This document shows, one piece after another, positions 1 to 6,277 of a DNA stretch of 16,384 nt. The notes below the pieces were generated by a model. It ran no database searches, was not told the DNA's origin, and saw nothing but the letters and a program-made list of their open reading frames with translations. Both the position numbers and the translations under genes were made by a program. Source of the stretch: JBFFSQ01 sp041572275 (lineage in GTDB: Bacteria; Pseudomonadota; Gammaproteobacteria; SZUA-229); the NCBI GenBank assembly GCA_041572275.1, contig JBFFSQ010000052.1, positions 1 to 16,384 of the forward strand. The letters are read 5' to 3'. Within the stretch, counting starts at the first letter, position 1, and every line of letters begins with the position of its first letter.

Positions 1-264
1 ACCTTAATTAATCGTCCGTTTGCCCGGGGTGATTTGTTTGCTGCCGTACGCGGAAAATCTTTACCGGCATGGGCGAAAGAATTCGATTGCCAGAGCTGGG
101 GTCAGTATTTCCTCAAGTATGTGGTATCGCACCCGGCAGTCACCTGTGCCATACCCGCCACATCCAGGCCTAAACACATGCGCGATAATATGGGTGCTGG
201 TTATGGCAGGCTGCCCGATGGCACGATGCGAAAACGCATGCGCGAATATTTTTTGTCACTATGA
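1..264 (+). CDS. Aldo/keto reductase, C-terminal part (gene truncated by window edge)
   Basis: This is the last 87 residues of a reading frame that is already open at base 1. The family uses NAD(P)H to reduce aldehydes and ketones or oxidise the reverse substrates. The visible part matches the C-terminal end of bacterial aldo/keto reductases: a helix with QSWGQYFLKYVVSHPAV, the strand CAIPATSRPKHMRDN that in this family helps bind the dinucleotide phosphate, then GAGYGRLPD and a terminal helix ending YFLSL. The catalytic Asp-Tyr-Lys-His residues lie upstream of the window and cannot be checked. dsbB follows on the same strand after about 80 bases. The family call is firm; the substrate is unknown. 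Confidence 0.88.
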   Translation, partial: TLINRPFARGDLFAAVRGKSLPAWAKEFDCQSWGQYFLKYVVSHPAVTCAIPATSRPKHMRDNMGAGYGRLPDGTMRKRMREYFLSL

Positions 265-346
265 AGCCATCACAGCGGTTATGCCGTAGTCCATCGCAGT
301 ACCTCATGCTAGGATGTGCCTTTTTTATGTGGGGCGGATGAACTGA

Positions 347-853
347 ATGTTAGCCAGATTAAAATCAATTGCCCAGGGCCGTGCCTACTGGTGGCTGTTA
401 ATCGTACTGGGTGTGGCAATGGAAGCGATCGCGTTAATCTACCAGTATGGTTTTGATTACCTGCCTTGTGTGTTATGTATCCATACCCGCATCTGGATTA
501 TGGGCATCATCCTGGTAGCTACAGCCGGTTTGCTACTACGCAAAAACTGGCAAGGATCAGTCGCCAGTCATAGTCTCAATACCATCATGGCCATTGGCTT
601 GTTAGAACGTTCATGGATGCTGTTTGCCGTCGAACGCGGTTATGTGTTTGGTAGTTGTGATATGAAATCCGGTCTGCCCGAGTGGTTCGCACTCGACCAG
701 TGGTTCCCATCAATATTCAAAGTCTGGGAAGCCTGCGGTTATACCCCGTATCTGTTATTTAAAATCAGCATGGCCGAAGTGTTGCTGGCGTTTTCAGCTG
801 TACTAGTGTTGGTGAGTGCGGTTCTGACAGTTGTACGATTTTTGACCAAGTAG
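347..853 (+). CDS. dsbB: Disulfide bond formation protein DsbB
   Basis: A 168-residue inner-membrane protein that, in the known family, reoxidises periplasmic DsbA and passes the electrons to quinone. Four hydrophobic segments are visible at about residues 14-33, 48-65, 77-95 and 138-164. The first periplasmic loop carries the CVLC pair, Cys41 and Cys44. The second carries Cys104 (in GSCDMKSGLPEW) and Cys130 (in EACGYTP). All four cysteines have the same numbers as in E. coli DsbB, and PEWFALDQWFPSIF between the second pair is the family signature. The ATG at 347 gives the expected length, though its ribosome binding site is weak. A diverged second copy of the last 43 codons lies at 1747-1878. 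No dsbA is visible. Confidence 0.93.
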   Translation: MLARLKSIAQGRAYWWLLIVLGVAMEAIALIYQYGFDYLPCVLCIHTRIWIMGIILVATAGLLLRKNWQGSVASHSLNTIMAIGLLERSWMLFAVERGYVFGSCDMKSGLPEWFALDQWFPSIFKVWEACGYTPYLLFKISMAEVLLAFSAVLVLVSAVLTVVRFLTK

Positions 854-1160
854 TTTTCCTGGGCGCAAACGCTAAACTTAAATATGTGCCATGGTCATAC
901 GGCCATCTTGCTTTTGTTTCTTTAATTAATTCAAATGATTGCATGGGAAAAATTCCCGAATTATTGTTGGGGATGGGATTTGTTAAGGGCTAAGAGCTTT
1001 AGCTTAAATGCGTAAAATGGTTTAATGACTATTGATTAAAAGCAAGTCAGTACAAAGTGACAATATAGTAATATGTGAATAATTTTTGACTTAATTTCGC
1101 ATGTTATTCATATGAATCACTATTGGATTATTATAAAAACAATTGAAGGAAGTAGATTTC
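854..1160. other. Non-coding A+T-rich gap after dsbB
   Basis: No credible gene lies here. A weak hairpin (ATGG near 893 with CCAT near 906) followed by a T-rich run to about 922 could terminate dsbB. Bases 945-957 read GGGAAAAATTCCC, a short palindrome that recurs at 1961-1973, also downstream of dsbB-derived sequence. A perfect 12-bp palindrome, ATTCATATGAAT, lies at 1106-1117. TTGACT at 1086-1091 with TATGAA at 1111-1116 could be a promoter for the following lipoprotein, but the 19-bp spacer is long, so this is weak. Confidence 0.6.
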
Positions 1161-1637
1161 ATGAAAAAAGTATTACCTGGCGTTATTCTTGGGGCTTCAC
1201 TTATTAGCGGTTGCGCTACCATTATGAATGGTGACATGGTTAACGTGCCAGTTTACACAACGCCATCCGGTGCAAAAGTTATTATAAATGGTGCCACATA
1301 TACTAGCCCAACAACAGTTATGGTCCCAAGAGGTAAAGGTAACTTCACGCTTCATATAGAAAAAGAAGGCTTCCAACCGATAGATATTTTGTTGACAGAA
1401 TCAGCAGATGGTTGGCTTTGGGGTAATTTAGTATTTGGCGGTCTTATAGGTTTAGCAGTTGACTATATAACTGGTAAGGCATATGACATTGAACCAGAAT
1501 TAGTTAGTGCGAACCTCCAAGGAATAAATGTAAGTAAAGCAGAAGATGGTTCATTGCAATTTGTACTAGTTGATATAAACCAGTTACCAATGGATGTTGC
1601 ACAACGTATTAAAAATAATTCAAAGGCAAAAATCTAA
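1161..1637 (+). CDS. Lipoprotein with PEGA-like domain
   Basis: A 158-residue predicted lipoprotein. The start is set at ATG 1161, preceded by GAAGGAAG; an upstream TTG at 1143 stays in frame but lacks a good ribosome binding site. Residues 1-18 form a lipoprotein signal with lipobox LISGC, so Cys18 would be lipidated. Residues about 29-73 (NVPVYTTPSGAKVIING, then YTSPTTVMVPRGKG and EKEGFQP) look like a PEGA domain, a small beta sandwich found on surface-exposed bacterial proteins. A conserved-looking glycine-rich stretch, GNLVFGGLIGLAVD, then TGKAYDIEP follows at about 88-112; such a tail is common in this lipoprotein group. It is probably anchored in the outer membrane. It is the first gene of the accessory block and is followed by an inverted repeat at 1685-1745. 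Function unknown. Confidence 0.8.
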   Translation: MKKVLPGVILGASLISGCATIMNGDMVNVPVYTTPSGAKVIINGATYTSPTTVMVPRGKGNFTLHIEKEGFQPIDILLTESADGWLWGNLVFGGLIGLAVDYITGKAYDIEPELVSANLQGINVSKAEDGSLQFVLVDINQLPMDVAQRIKNNSKAKI

Positions 1638-1684
1638 GCTTAAAATCAACACAGTAATAGCAGAGTAAAATACATGTTCCTAAA

Positions 1685-1745
1685 AAACAGGGGCTGAGAC
1701 CATATTTCTTTAATATTAGAATCAATTGCTCTCTGCTCCCTGTTT
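1685..1745. terminator. Long inverted repeat, candidate terminator after the PEGA lipoprotein
   Basis: AAACAGGG at 1685-1692 pairs perfectly with CCCTGTTT at 1738-1745, and the pairing continues imperfectly inward (GCTGAGA against TCTCTGC). The right arm is followed by ATTTTT. Stem plus T run suits a rho-independent terminator, but the interior is about 30-45 bases, longer than usual. The right arm also abuts the dsbB fragment, so it could instead mark the edge of an inserted segment. Confidence 0.4.
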
Positions 1746-1746
1746 A

Positions 1747-1878
1747 TTTTTCGGTCGTACTCTATATCTGGTATTTAAAATTAGTATTGGTGAAGTGCTG
1801 TTGGTGATGTTAGCGATGTTGGTGGTGGTTAGTGCGGCACTGACCTTTGCGCGCTTTACAGCCAGGCATTCAGCTTAA
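1747..1878 (+). pseudogene. Remnant of a second dsbB 3' end
   Basis: This is an open frame without a start, encoding 43 residues and ending in TAA at 1876-1878. It aligns to the C-terminal segment of the intact DsbB upstream: FGRTLYLVFKISIGEVLL here against CGYTPYLLFKISMAEVLL there, and LVVVSAALTFARF against LVLVSAVLTVVRF. By eye, 22 of 35 aligned residues are identical. The Cys130 position is Phe here, but that is at the ragged left edge. The identity is too low for a recent tandem duplication. It reads as the displaced end of a dsbB homologue, either a relative's gene brought in by recombination or an old duplication interrupted by the lipoprotein gene. Both copies are followed by GGGAAAAATTCCC at a similar distance, so the homology extends into the flank. 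Confidence 0.75.
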
Positions 1879-1892
1879 TTAAAATGATATCG

Positions 1893-1910
1893 AGCCATCA
1901 TTCGATGGCT
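1893..1910 (+). terminator. Hairpin after the dsbB remnant
   Basis: AGCCATC and GATGGCT form a perfect 7-bp stem around the 4-base loop ATTC, 15 bases after the remnant's stop codon. There is no immediate T run (a T-rich stretch starts some 18 bases later), so termination is plausible rather than certain. The intact dsbB has a weaker hairpin at a similar place. Confidence 0.4.
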
Positions 1911-2165
1911 TATTCATATGTGCATCTAGTTTTATTTCCACTATTTAATGCATTGCGTATGGGAAAAATTCCCGGTTGCAGCATATAAATTGTTTTGATA
2001 TTAATTTTTCCGAGAAGAAGGTTGTAGAATGGCTAATAAACAATTTATGTGTAACTCTTAATGTATTGATTTAGGAATGTGTGTCTTAATGTAGTTATAT
2101 AGCTAAATCTAGACAGAATAAATAAATGTAGGCATTTCGACTATTTTCCTATTAGGGATAATATA
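1911..2165. other. Non-coding A+T-rich gap
   Basis: It holds the second GGGAAAAATTCCC palindrome at 1961-1973 and a 10-codon frame at 2029-2061 that I do not consider a gene. No promoter can be assigned with confidence and no attC-like sequence is seen before the next gene. Confidence 0.5.
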
Positions 2166-2654
2166 ATGAAAATGATTAAAATATTAACAATCGTTTCTCT
2201 AATTCCATCATCATTTGTATTCATTCTGTTCTTGCTTTGGGCTTGGGGATCTACAAATACTGTATTTCTTACTGAAGAAAATGACCCATTGAGTATTGAG
2301 TCAGTTAGACAATATGCAATAAACAACAGCAACATGTCTGTGTCTGAAATAAATCAAAAGTTAACACTTATTAAAGTAAAAACAGCTTTCATAGTAGTTT
2401 CTGGTTTAATTGGATGGGTTTCCATCTATATCAGTGTTTTTTACTTAAAAAGACACATAAAAGACGTTCCAGTTAATTTAAAAATAGGACTTCTAGCTGG
2501 TTTTTTAGCTGCAATTATATTTCCATCTCCTTTTATAAATTACCTTGCTCTAATTCCAATAGCTACAGTCGCTTTGCTTTTAATTGTCTGGTATAAAAAC
2601 ACCCCTAACAATGCGTTTAATCAGGACGCAAAACAGTATGCATCTATTCACTAG
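2166..2654 (+). CDS. Unrecognised four-helix membrane protein, probable integron-type cassette gene
   Basis: A 162-residue protein I do not recognise. Hydrophobic segments are visible at about residues 7-28, 72-94, 104-120 and 124-142, with a polar loop of about 40 residues between the first and second that is likely periplasmic. AGGGATAATATA precedes the ATG. The last 17 residues (from about TPNNAFNQDAKQ onward) are encoded by an attC-like element at 2603-2663, whose interior supplies the TAG stop. Reading through into the recombination site is typical of cassette genes and suggests this tail has no conserved function. Its codon use and base composition are A+T-rich compared with the flanking housekeeping genes. 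Confidence 0.7.
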   Translation: MKMIKILTIVSLIPSSFVFILFLLWAWGSTNTVFLTEENDPLSIESVRQYAINNSNMSVSEINQKLTLIKVKTAFIVVSGLIGWVSIYISVFYLKRHIKDVPVNLKIGLLAGFLAAIIFPSPFINYLALIPIATVALLLIVWYKNTPNNAFNQDAKQYASIH

Positions 2655-2663
2655 GCGTTATGC
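2603..2663 (+). other. attC-like integron recombination site (first)
   Basis: The segment starts CCCTAACAATGCGTTTAA and ends AGGCGTTATGC. The left end matches the attC R'' box (RYYYAAC) followed by the widespread AACAATGCGTT L'' region. The right end has GTTATGC at 2657-2663, close to the R' consensus GTTRRRY and like the ends of Vibrio cholerae repeats. Length (61 bp), orientation and position, overlapping the upstream gene's stop and 18 bases before the next start, fit a cassette boundary. The L' box pairs poorly with L'', so this may be a degenerate site. The call rests on motif recognition, not on a folding calculation. Confidence 0.5.
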
Positions 2664-2681
2664 ATAAAGCAGGAGAACATA

Positions 2682-3023
2682 ATGAAAAAAATAATAATAT
2701 TATCTATTTTTGCTACAGTAGCGTATTGGGTCTTTCTTCAATTATCACCACATAATGAAGACTGGCTTCATGGAAAGTGGGAATATCAGGGTTCAGAGCC
2801 TGATTATATGACTTTCTATAAAAATGGGACTGTAGAAATGAGTAATTCTAAGCGTACTTATGCTCGCTGTGTGTATGCGTCAGTAGTCAGTAATGAGGTT
2901 AGTTTGGAATGCAAAGTCAAAAATAAAACACATGAACTAGAGTTTGTTGCGAGTAATAACTCAAGGACCCTTACCAATAAAAAACATCTTGACTCAATCT
3001 ACAATAAAATAAAAAAGGGGTAA
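2682..3023 (+). CDS. Unrecognised small membrane-anchored or secreted protein
   Basis: A 113-residue protein of unknown function. A strong AGGAG lies 9 bases before the ATG. Residues 4-20 are a hydrophobic segment with no clear cleavage site, so it is either a signal peptide or an N-terminal membrane anchor. The rest is polar and alternates like a small beta barrel or lipocalin-like fold: HGKWEYQGSEPDYMTFYKNGTVEM resembles the opening strands with a GKW motif seen in lipocalin-type and META-type proteins, in two strings separated near residue 42. Two cysteines (in ARCVY and SLECKV) could form a disulfide. It starts right after the first attC-like site; no matching attC is visible after its stop. 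Confidence 0.65.
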   Translation: MKKIIILSIFATVAYWVFLQLSPHNEDWLHGKWEYQGSEPDYMTFYKNGTVEMSNSKRTYARCVYASVVSNEVSLECKVKNKTHELEFVASNNSRTLTNKKHLDSIYNKIKKG

Positions 3024-3162
3024 GAACACAGATCCATCGAATAATAGAAAAAATTCTGAGTTAACTAAATATAATTCGAAGGATAGATAATGGCGGTTTT
3101 ATTAAAAGGCGTTAAAGAAGCTGGCCCATTTTAGCTACATATAACAGTATTGGGATAATGTT

Positions 3163-3612
3163 ATGAGATTGTTTCCTTTATTATTGATGCTTGTTGCGCT
3201 ATTTTCCGGTTGCTCTGGACAATCAGTTCGAATATTTAACGACAAAGGCTTAAACGAACAAGAATTAGCCACAGTATCCACGCACGAAAAAGAAGGGTTG
3301 TTTGGTACATCAATGTACTTTAAATCCGTTGACGGTGAGAGTGTACGTGGCTATTTCGATAAAAGTGTTCATACTGTAAAAGTAACACCAGGCAAGCATA
3401 CGTATGAGATCAAGTTCCATGATCAGAGCTTTTCCCTTCTCACTAGTGACCAACATTTAATAATAACCTTTGAATTCGACGCAATCAGTGGTCATGAGTA
3501 TATTGTACATTTTGAAGTGAATAAAACAGTGGCTGAAAGATTCTCGTTTGGCGGAAATCTTGCTGGCTGGATTGTTGACAAGACTACGGGTGAAAAACTT
3601 CCTCTAAAATAA
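3163..3612 (+). CDS. Unrecognised lipoprotein
   Basis: A 149-residue predicted lipoprotein. Residues 1-17 form a lipoprotein signal ending in lipobox LFSGC, giving lipidated Cys17. The mature part is rich in beta-type sequence and contains VHTVKVTPGKHTYEIKF, a strand-turn-strand pattern also seen in PEGA-like or immunoglobulin-like small domains, and ends FGGNLAGWIVDKTTGEKL. That ending recalls the GLIGLAVDYITGKAY stretch of the lipoprotein at 1161-1637, so the two may be distant relatives; this is a visual inference. The ATG follows GGGATAATGTT, a modest ribosome binding site. A 15-codon frame at 3090-3134 upstream is probably not a gene. Confidence 0.72.
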   Translation: MRLFPLLLMLVALFSGCSGQSVRIFNDKGLNEQELATVSTHEKEGLFGTSMYFKSVDGESVRGYFDKSVHTVKVTPGKHTYEIKFHDQSFSLLTSDQHLIITFEFDAISGHEYIVHFEVNKTVAERFSFGGNLAGWIVDKTTGEKLPLK

Positions 3613-3639
3613 ATATGGCATAAATGAGGTCGTATCACA

Positions 3640-3656
3640 CTATTATCTAATAATAG
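3640..3656 (+). promoter_or_regulatory. Hairpin abutting the Shine-Dalgarno site of the next gene
   Basis: CTATTAT (3640-3646) and ATAATAG (3650-3656) form a perfect 7-bp stem with loop CTA. The last two bases of the stem are the first two bases of AGGAGG (3655-3660), the strong Shine-Dalgarno sequence for the GTG start at 3671. Folding of the transcript could partly hide the ribosome binding site. The stem is all A/T except one pair, so its stability is doubtful. Confidence 0.4.
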
Positions 3657-3670
3657 GAGGCCAGCTTCGG

Positions 3671-4177
3671 GTGGAAAGAGTTTTTTGCAATCCAAGGCAG
3701 GTTTTTATTGGAAGCGTATTACTCTTTCTGGGTATGTCTGTTTATCTATTTGGCCGACCGGCATGGCAATTTACGTTGTTGCCTGATTTCTTTTATGTTC
3801 AATGGCCCTTCACTGATATTATTGGCCATTATGGTGGCAGTCTGCCATCCTTTCTTCATGTCTTCGGGTTTAGTGTGCTGAGTGCGGGTATTATTGCCTT
3901 TAGTAAAAAGGCGTATATTGTTATCTGTAGTCTGTGGGCATTAATTAATATAGTGTTTGAAATACTTCAGTCAGATATTGTCTTAACACTATACGAACAT
4001 ACTTTTTTTGGTCAGCAACTGAGCGTTACTGTATGGAACTGGATAGAAAGCTATTCATTAAATGCTGTATTTGATTATTACGATATTCTGGCAATTCTAC
4101 TAGGAGCGATAAGTGCTTATTGGGTGTTAACGCAAACACAAAAAAAGGAAGTAGAAAATGAATATATTAAGACTTAA
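3671..4177 (+). CDS. VanZ-like integral membrane protein
   Basis: A 168-residue protein starting at GTG, chosen because AGGAGG lies 10 bases upstream. Hydrophobic segments are at about residues 11-28, 61-77, 81-99 and 135-153. The pattern fits the VanZ-like family: a His at the start of one helix (SFLHVFGFSVLSAG, His63), an Ile/Val-rich helix ending FEILQ (Glu97, Gln100), and FDYYDILAILLGAIS near the end, like the DxxDxxAN.xG signature. VanZ-like proteins are membrane proteins of poorly defined function; the namesake raises teicoplanin resistance. The loop at about 100-130 is unusual in length. The gene overlaps the following propeller gene by 20 bases, so the two are probably co-translated. 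Confidence 0.65.
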   Translation: MERVFCNPRQVFIGSVLLFLGMSVYLFGRPAWQFTLLPDFFYVQWPFTDIIGHYGGSLPSFLHVFGFSVLSAGIIAFSKKAYIVICSLWALINIVFEILQSDIVLTLYEHTFFGQQLSVTVWNWIESYSLNAVFDYYDILAILLGAISAYWVLTQTQKKEVENEYIKT

Positions 4178-5030
4178 CTTGAAAAAGTTTCTCCGTCCCC
4201 TTTTGTTCACGGCGGTCTGTGTTGTCGGGGTGGTTGGTATTGTGGCAACCAATGGAGTAAAAATAATTCATGGTGCTGTGAAAGTAGCTGATGGTCTGGA
4301 CGGCCATCCCTGGATCGTCACCCATGATGGTGCGATTTATTCGTACAACGGTTCTGGTTGGGAACGGCAAGAGGATCCGGGAACTGCGGATGATCTCGAA
4401 ATATGCGGCATATTTCTCGTTATTCTGACAAGGCCGGATGCCCAGGGGATTCGTAGTGTTAAATCACGTGATGTATTAGGGGGAGCCTGGACGACTTATC
4501 CTACGCTAGGTTCACCACCGGGTGCAGTCGGTTTAAAACAAGTTGCCTGTCAGGGTAACGAGCCCATTGTGCTGGCTTCGCCACCCAATTATGGTATTTA
4601 TAAATACGATACAAATACGCAGAACTGGGGAAATATTCACGATGCCGCAACGTGGATGTCTGTTGATAATAGTCGTCTGTTTTATACTTATCCAACCACT
4701 ACCAATGGCAATGTATGGTCACGGGATATTGATGGTGGGCCCTACCATCGATGGGGGGATCCCATGGTTGCTGATAAGGTTGCGGGTGATGCCAATGGGT
4801 ATCCGTGGGTAGTCACCAGTGCAACGTCGAACCCAATATATAAATGGGATACGACTCATAATAAGTGGACATTTGGGCCCAGCTCCGGTCCGGTTTATGA
4901 CATTGATATTCAATCATATGTCAAAATGTATATTGTCAGTGATCCTCAGGTAAGCGCAGGGGGATATACTATTTATTCTCATGATCTGTACTCAGGAGGC
5001 TGGACAACCTACTCGTTACCGAGTTATTGA
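4158..5030 (+). CDS. Membrane-anchored tectonin-like beta-propeller protein
   Basis: A 290-residue protein. Residues about 13-32 are one hydrophobic signal anchor; the rest is predicted outside the cytoplasmic membrane. Repeated units resemble tectonin repeats, in which short strands end in a sugar- or lipid-binding tryptophan: DGLDGHPWIVTHDGAIYSYN followed by GSGWERQ, and near residue 213 DANGYPWVVTSATSNPIYKW with NKW after it. Weaker copies with IYKYDTNTQNWG and SHDLYSGGWTTYS lie between and after. Five or six blades are likely, but the exact number cannot be fixed by eye. Tectonin domains in other proteins bind bacterial surface polysaccharides. GGAAG before the ATG lies inside the VanZ-like gene, suggesting coupled expression. 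Confidence 0.7.
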   Translation: MNILRLNLKKFLRPLLFTAVCVVGVVGIVATNGVKIIHGAVKVADGLDGHPWIVTHDGAIYSYNGSGWERQEDPGTADDLEICGIFLVILTRPDAQGIRSVKSRDVLGGAWTTYPTLGSPPGAVGLKQVACQGNEPIVLASPPNYGIYKYDTNTQNWGNIHDAATWMSVDNSRLFYTYPTTTNGNVWSRDIDGGPYHRWGDPMVADKVAGDANGYPWVVTSATSNPIYKWDTTHNKWTFGPSSGPVYDIDIQSYVKMYIVSDPQVSAGGYTIYSHDLYSGGWTTYSLPSY

Positions 5031-5134
5031 ATAATTGGTGTCAGATAACAATTGTCTAATATTAGCGTGCAATGTGTTCTGATCCTATTATCGGGTACAT
5101 GCTCATATCATAATTATTAAATAATGGAGAAATA

Positions 5135-5557
5135 ATGAAACATATACTGGTTATTTTTTTAACAATTCTGTCATTTCAGGCTAATGCGGGTGAATTTAGT
5201 ACCCCTAAAGAAACTAAAGCCTTTGCAGACAAAATAATGAATTTGTTTATACAAAAGAAATTCTCTCAAGGGTTAAATGAAACAAAAGAATATTGGCCGT
5301 TACCACCAGTCGAAATTGATGGTTTATTAAATCAAATAAAACAGCAGTGGCCAATTGTCGATCAACGTTATGGTCAGTCAACGGGTAAAGAGTTTATACG
5401 TTCAGAAAAGATAGGCCATTCATTTGTTCGCTATTTTTATCTTCATAAATTCCAGAATCATGCAATTTATTGGCGTTTTGACTTTTATAAGCCAAAAGAT
5501 AAATGGCGGATAAATTCAATTACATACCTGGATGATCTCGAGGTGCTTTATGAATAG
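5135..5557 (+). CDS. Unrecognised periplasmic protein, probable cassette gene
   Basis: A 140-residue protein with a clear Sec signal peptide: a basic start, the hydrophobic run ILVIFLTILSF and a cleavage site after QANA (about residue 18). The mature part begins GEFSTPKETKAFADKIMN. It has a helix-rich first half and a strand-rich second half (FVRYFYLHKFQNHAIYWRF, then KWRINSITYLDDLEVLY), a layout compatible with an NTF2-like or cystatin-like fold, but I cannot assign a family. AATGGAG precedes the ATG by 6 bases. The stop codon is followed after 7 bases by an attC-like element, the arrangement of an integron cassette. Confidence 0.7.
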   Translation: MKHILVIFLTILSFQANAGEFSTPKETKAFADKIMNLFIQKKFSQGLNETKEYWPLPPVEIDGLLNQIKQQWPIVDQRYGQSTGKEFIRSEKIGHSFVRYFYLHKFQNHAIYWRFDFYKPKDKWRINSITYLDDLEVLYE

Positions 5558-5564
5558 GGGTTTG

Positions 5565-5633
5565 TGCTAACAACTTGCCTGTATGGGGCGCTGTAATCTG
5601 TCGTGCTTATGCTGCAGGGCTTAACTGTTAGTT
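5565..5633 (+). other. attC-like integron recombination site (second)
   Basis: The left end TGCTAACAACTTGCC resembles R'' plus L'', and the right end GGGCTTAACTGTTAGTT resembles L' plus R'. Written as a reverse complement, the right end reads ACTAACAGTTAAGCCC, which matches the left end with one extra base and a few mismatches. That is the asymmetric near-palindrome expected of attC, including unpaired bases between the L boxes. The 69-bp length lies within the known range and the orientation is the normal one for a gene upstream. The zinc-ribbon gene starts 25 bases further on. The R' box GTTAGTT departs from GTTRRRY at one position. Confidence 0.52.
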
Positions 5634-5658
5634 TTATACCAAAGAAAGGAAAATACAA

Positions 5659-6144
5659 ATGGCCTGTCCTACATGTGGTAATAGCATTTTATTTGGGGGG
5701 ATTAAAGATGGAAAAAAGAAATATTGTAGTAAAAAATGTTATGAGGCAGATGAAATAGGTCGAGTCGCAGAAACAATACCTGACATGGTTGTTGAGGCGT
5801 TTGCTTTAAATTTACATAAAGGGTTTTGTCCAAAATGCAATGAAGAAGGTCCCGTTGATATTCATAAATCACATAGTGTGTACTCCATTGTGCTATATAC
5901 TAAGTGGCAAACAGATGAACATGTTTTATGTAAAAAATGCGCGTCTAAGCAACAAACCACCGATTTGGTGGGGTCGCTACTTTTAGGCTGGTGGGGGGTT
6001 CCATTTGGTCTTATAGTAACGCCTATAATTATTTTTATGAATATAGTGGCTATGTTTCAAAATCCAGGCGCTAACGGTCCAACTGAAGCGCTTAGGCGGC
6101 GTTCAAGATTGATGTTAGCTTCACAGCAAATGGAAAAAGCTTAG
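5659..6144 (+). CDS. Double zinc-ribbon protein with one membrane segment
   Basis: A 161-residue protein starting at ATG after AAAGGAAAA. Two metal sites are likely. The first is CPTC (Cys3, Cys6) with YCSKKC (Cys23, Cys27), a treble-clef-like pattern. The second is CPKC (Cys57, Cys60) with CKKC (Cys91, Cys94), a zinc ribbon. A hydrophobic stretch at about residues 105-131 (LLLGWWGVPFGLIVTPIIIF) would anchor the protein with the zinc domains probably in the cytoplasm. The C-terminal tail has PTEALRRRSRL. Zinc-ribbon proteins of this layout are usually unannotated; no function can be given. It directly follows the second attC-like site, but no attC is recognisable between its stop and the next gene. 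Confidence 0.72.
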   Translation: MACPTCGNSILFGGIKDGKKKYCSKKCYEADEIGRVAETIPDMVVEAFALNLHKGFCPKCNEEGPVDIHKSHSVYSIVLYTKWQTDEHVLCKKCASKQQTTDLVGSLLLGWWGVPFGLIVTPIIIFMNIVAMFQNPGANGPTEALRRRSRLMLASQQMEKA

Positions 6145-6277
6145 ATAAATGGAGGCGCTCACCTACAAAAATAAAGGGATAGTACACGATTAAGTTAAAT
6201 ATATAAAATAGTTATAGATAGATTGACTTTGGCTATATCTTTAATAAGACATTAAACAACAACACGGAAGCAATAAT

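Noticed and set aside
3090..3134. A 15-codon open frame with a GAAGGA ribosome binding site before the lipoprotein at 3163
   Set aside because: It is too short and has no recognisable similarity; it may be the leftover start of a lost gene, but nothing supports translation.
5031..5134. Possible attC between the propeller gene and the periplasmic protein gene (ATAACAATTGTC start)
   Set aside because: The ATAAC box is not matched by a GTT-type right box, and no L boxes pair; the sequence is only a short self-palindrome.
6145..6277. Possible attC after the zinc-ribbon gene, expected if it is a complete cassette
   Set aside because: No RYYYAAC or GTTRRRY pair with complementary arms is seen.
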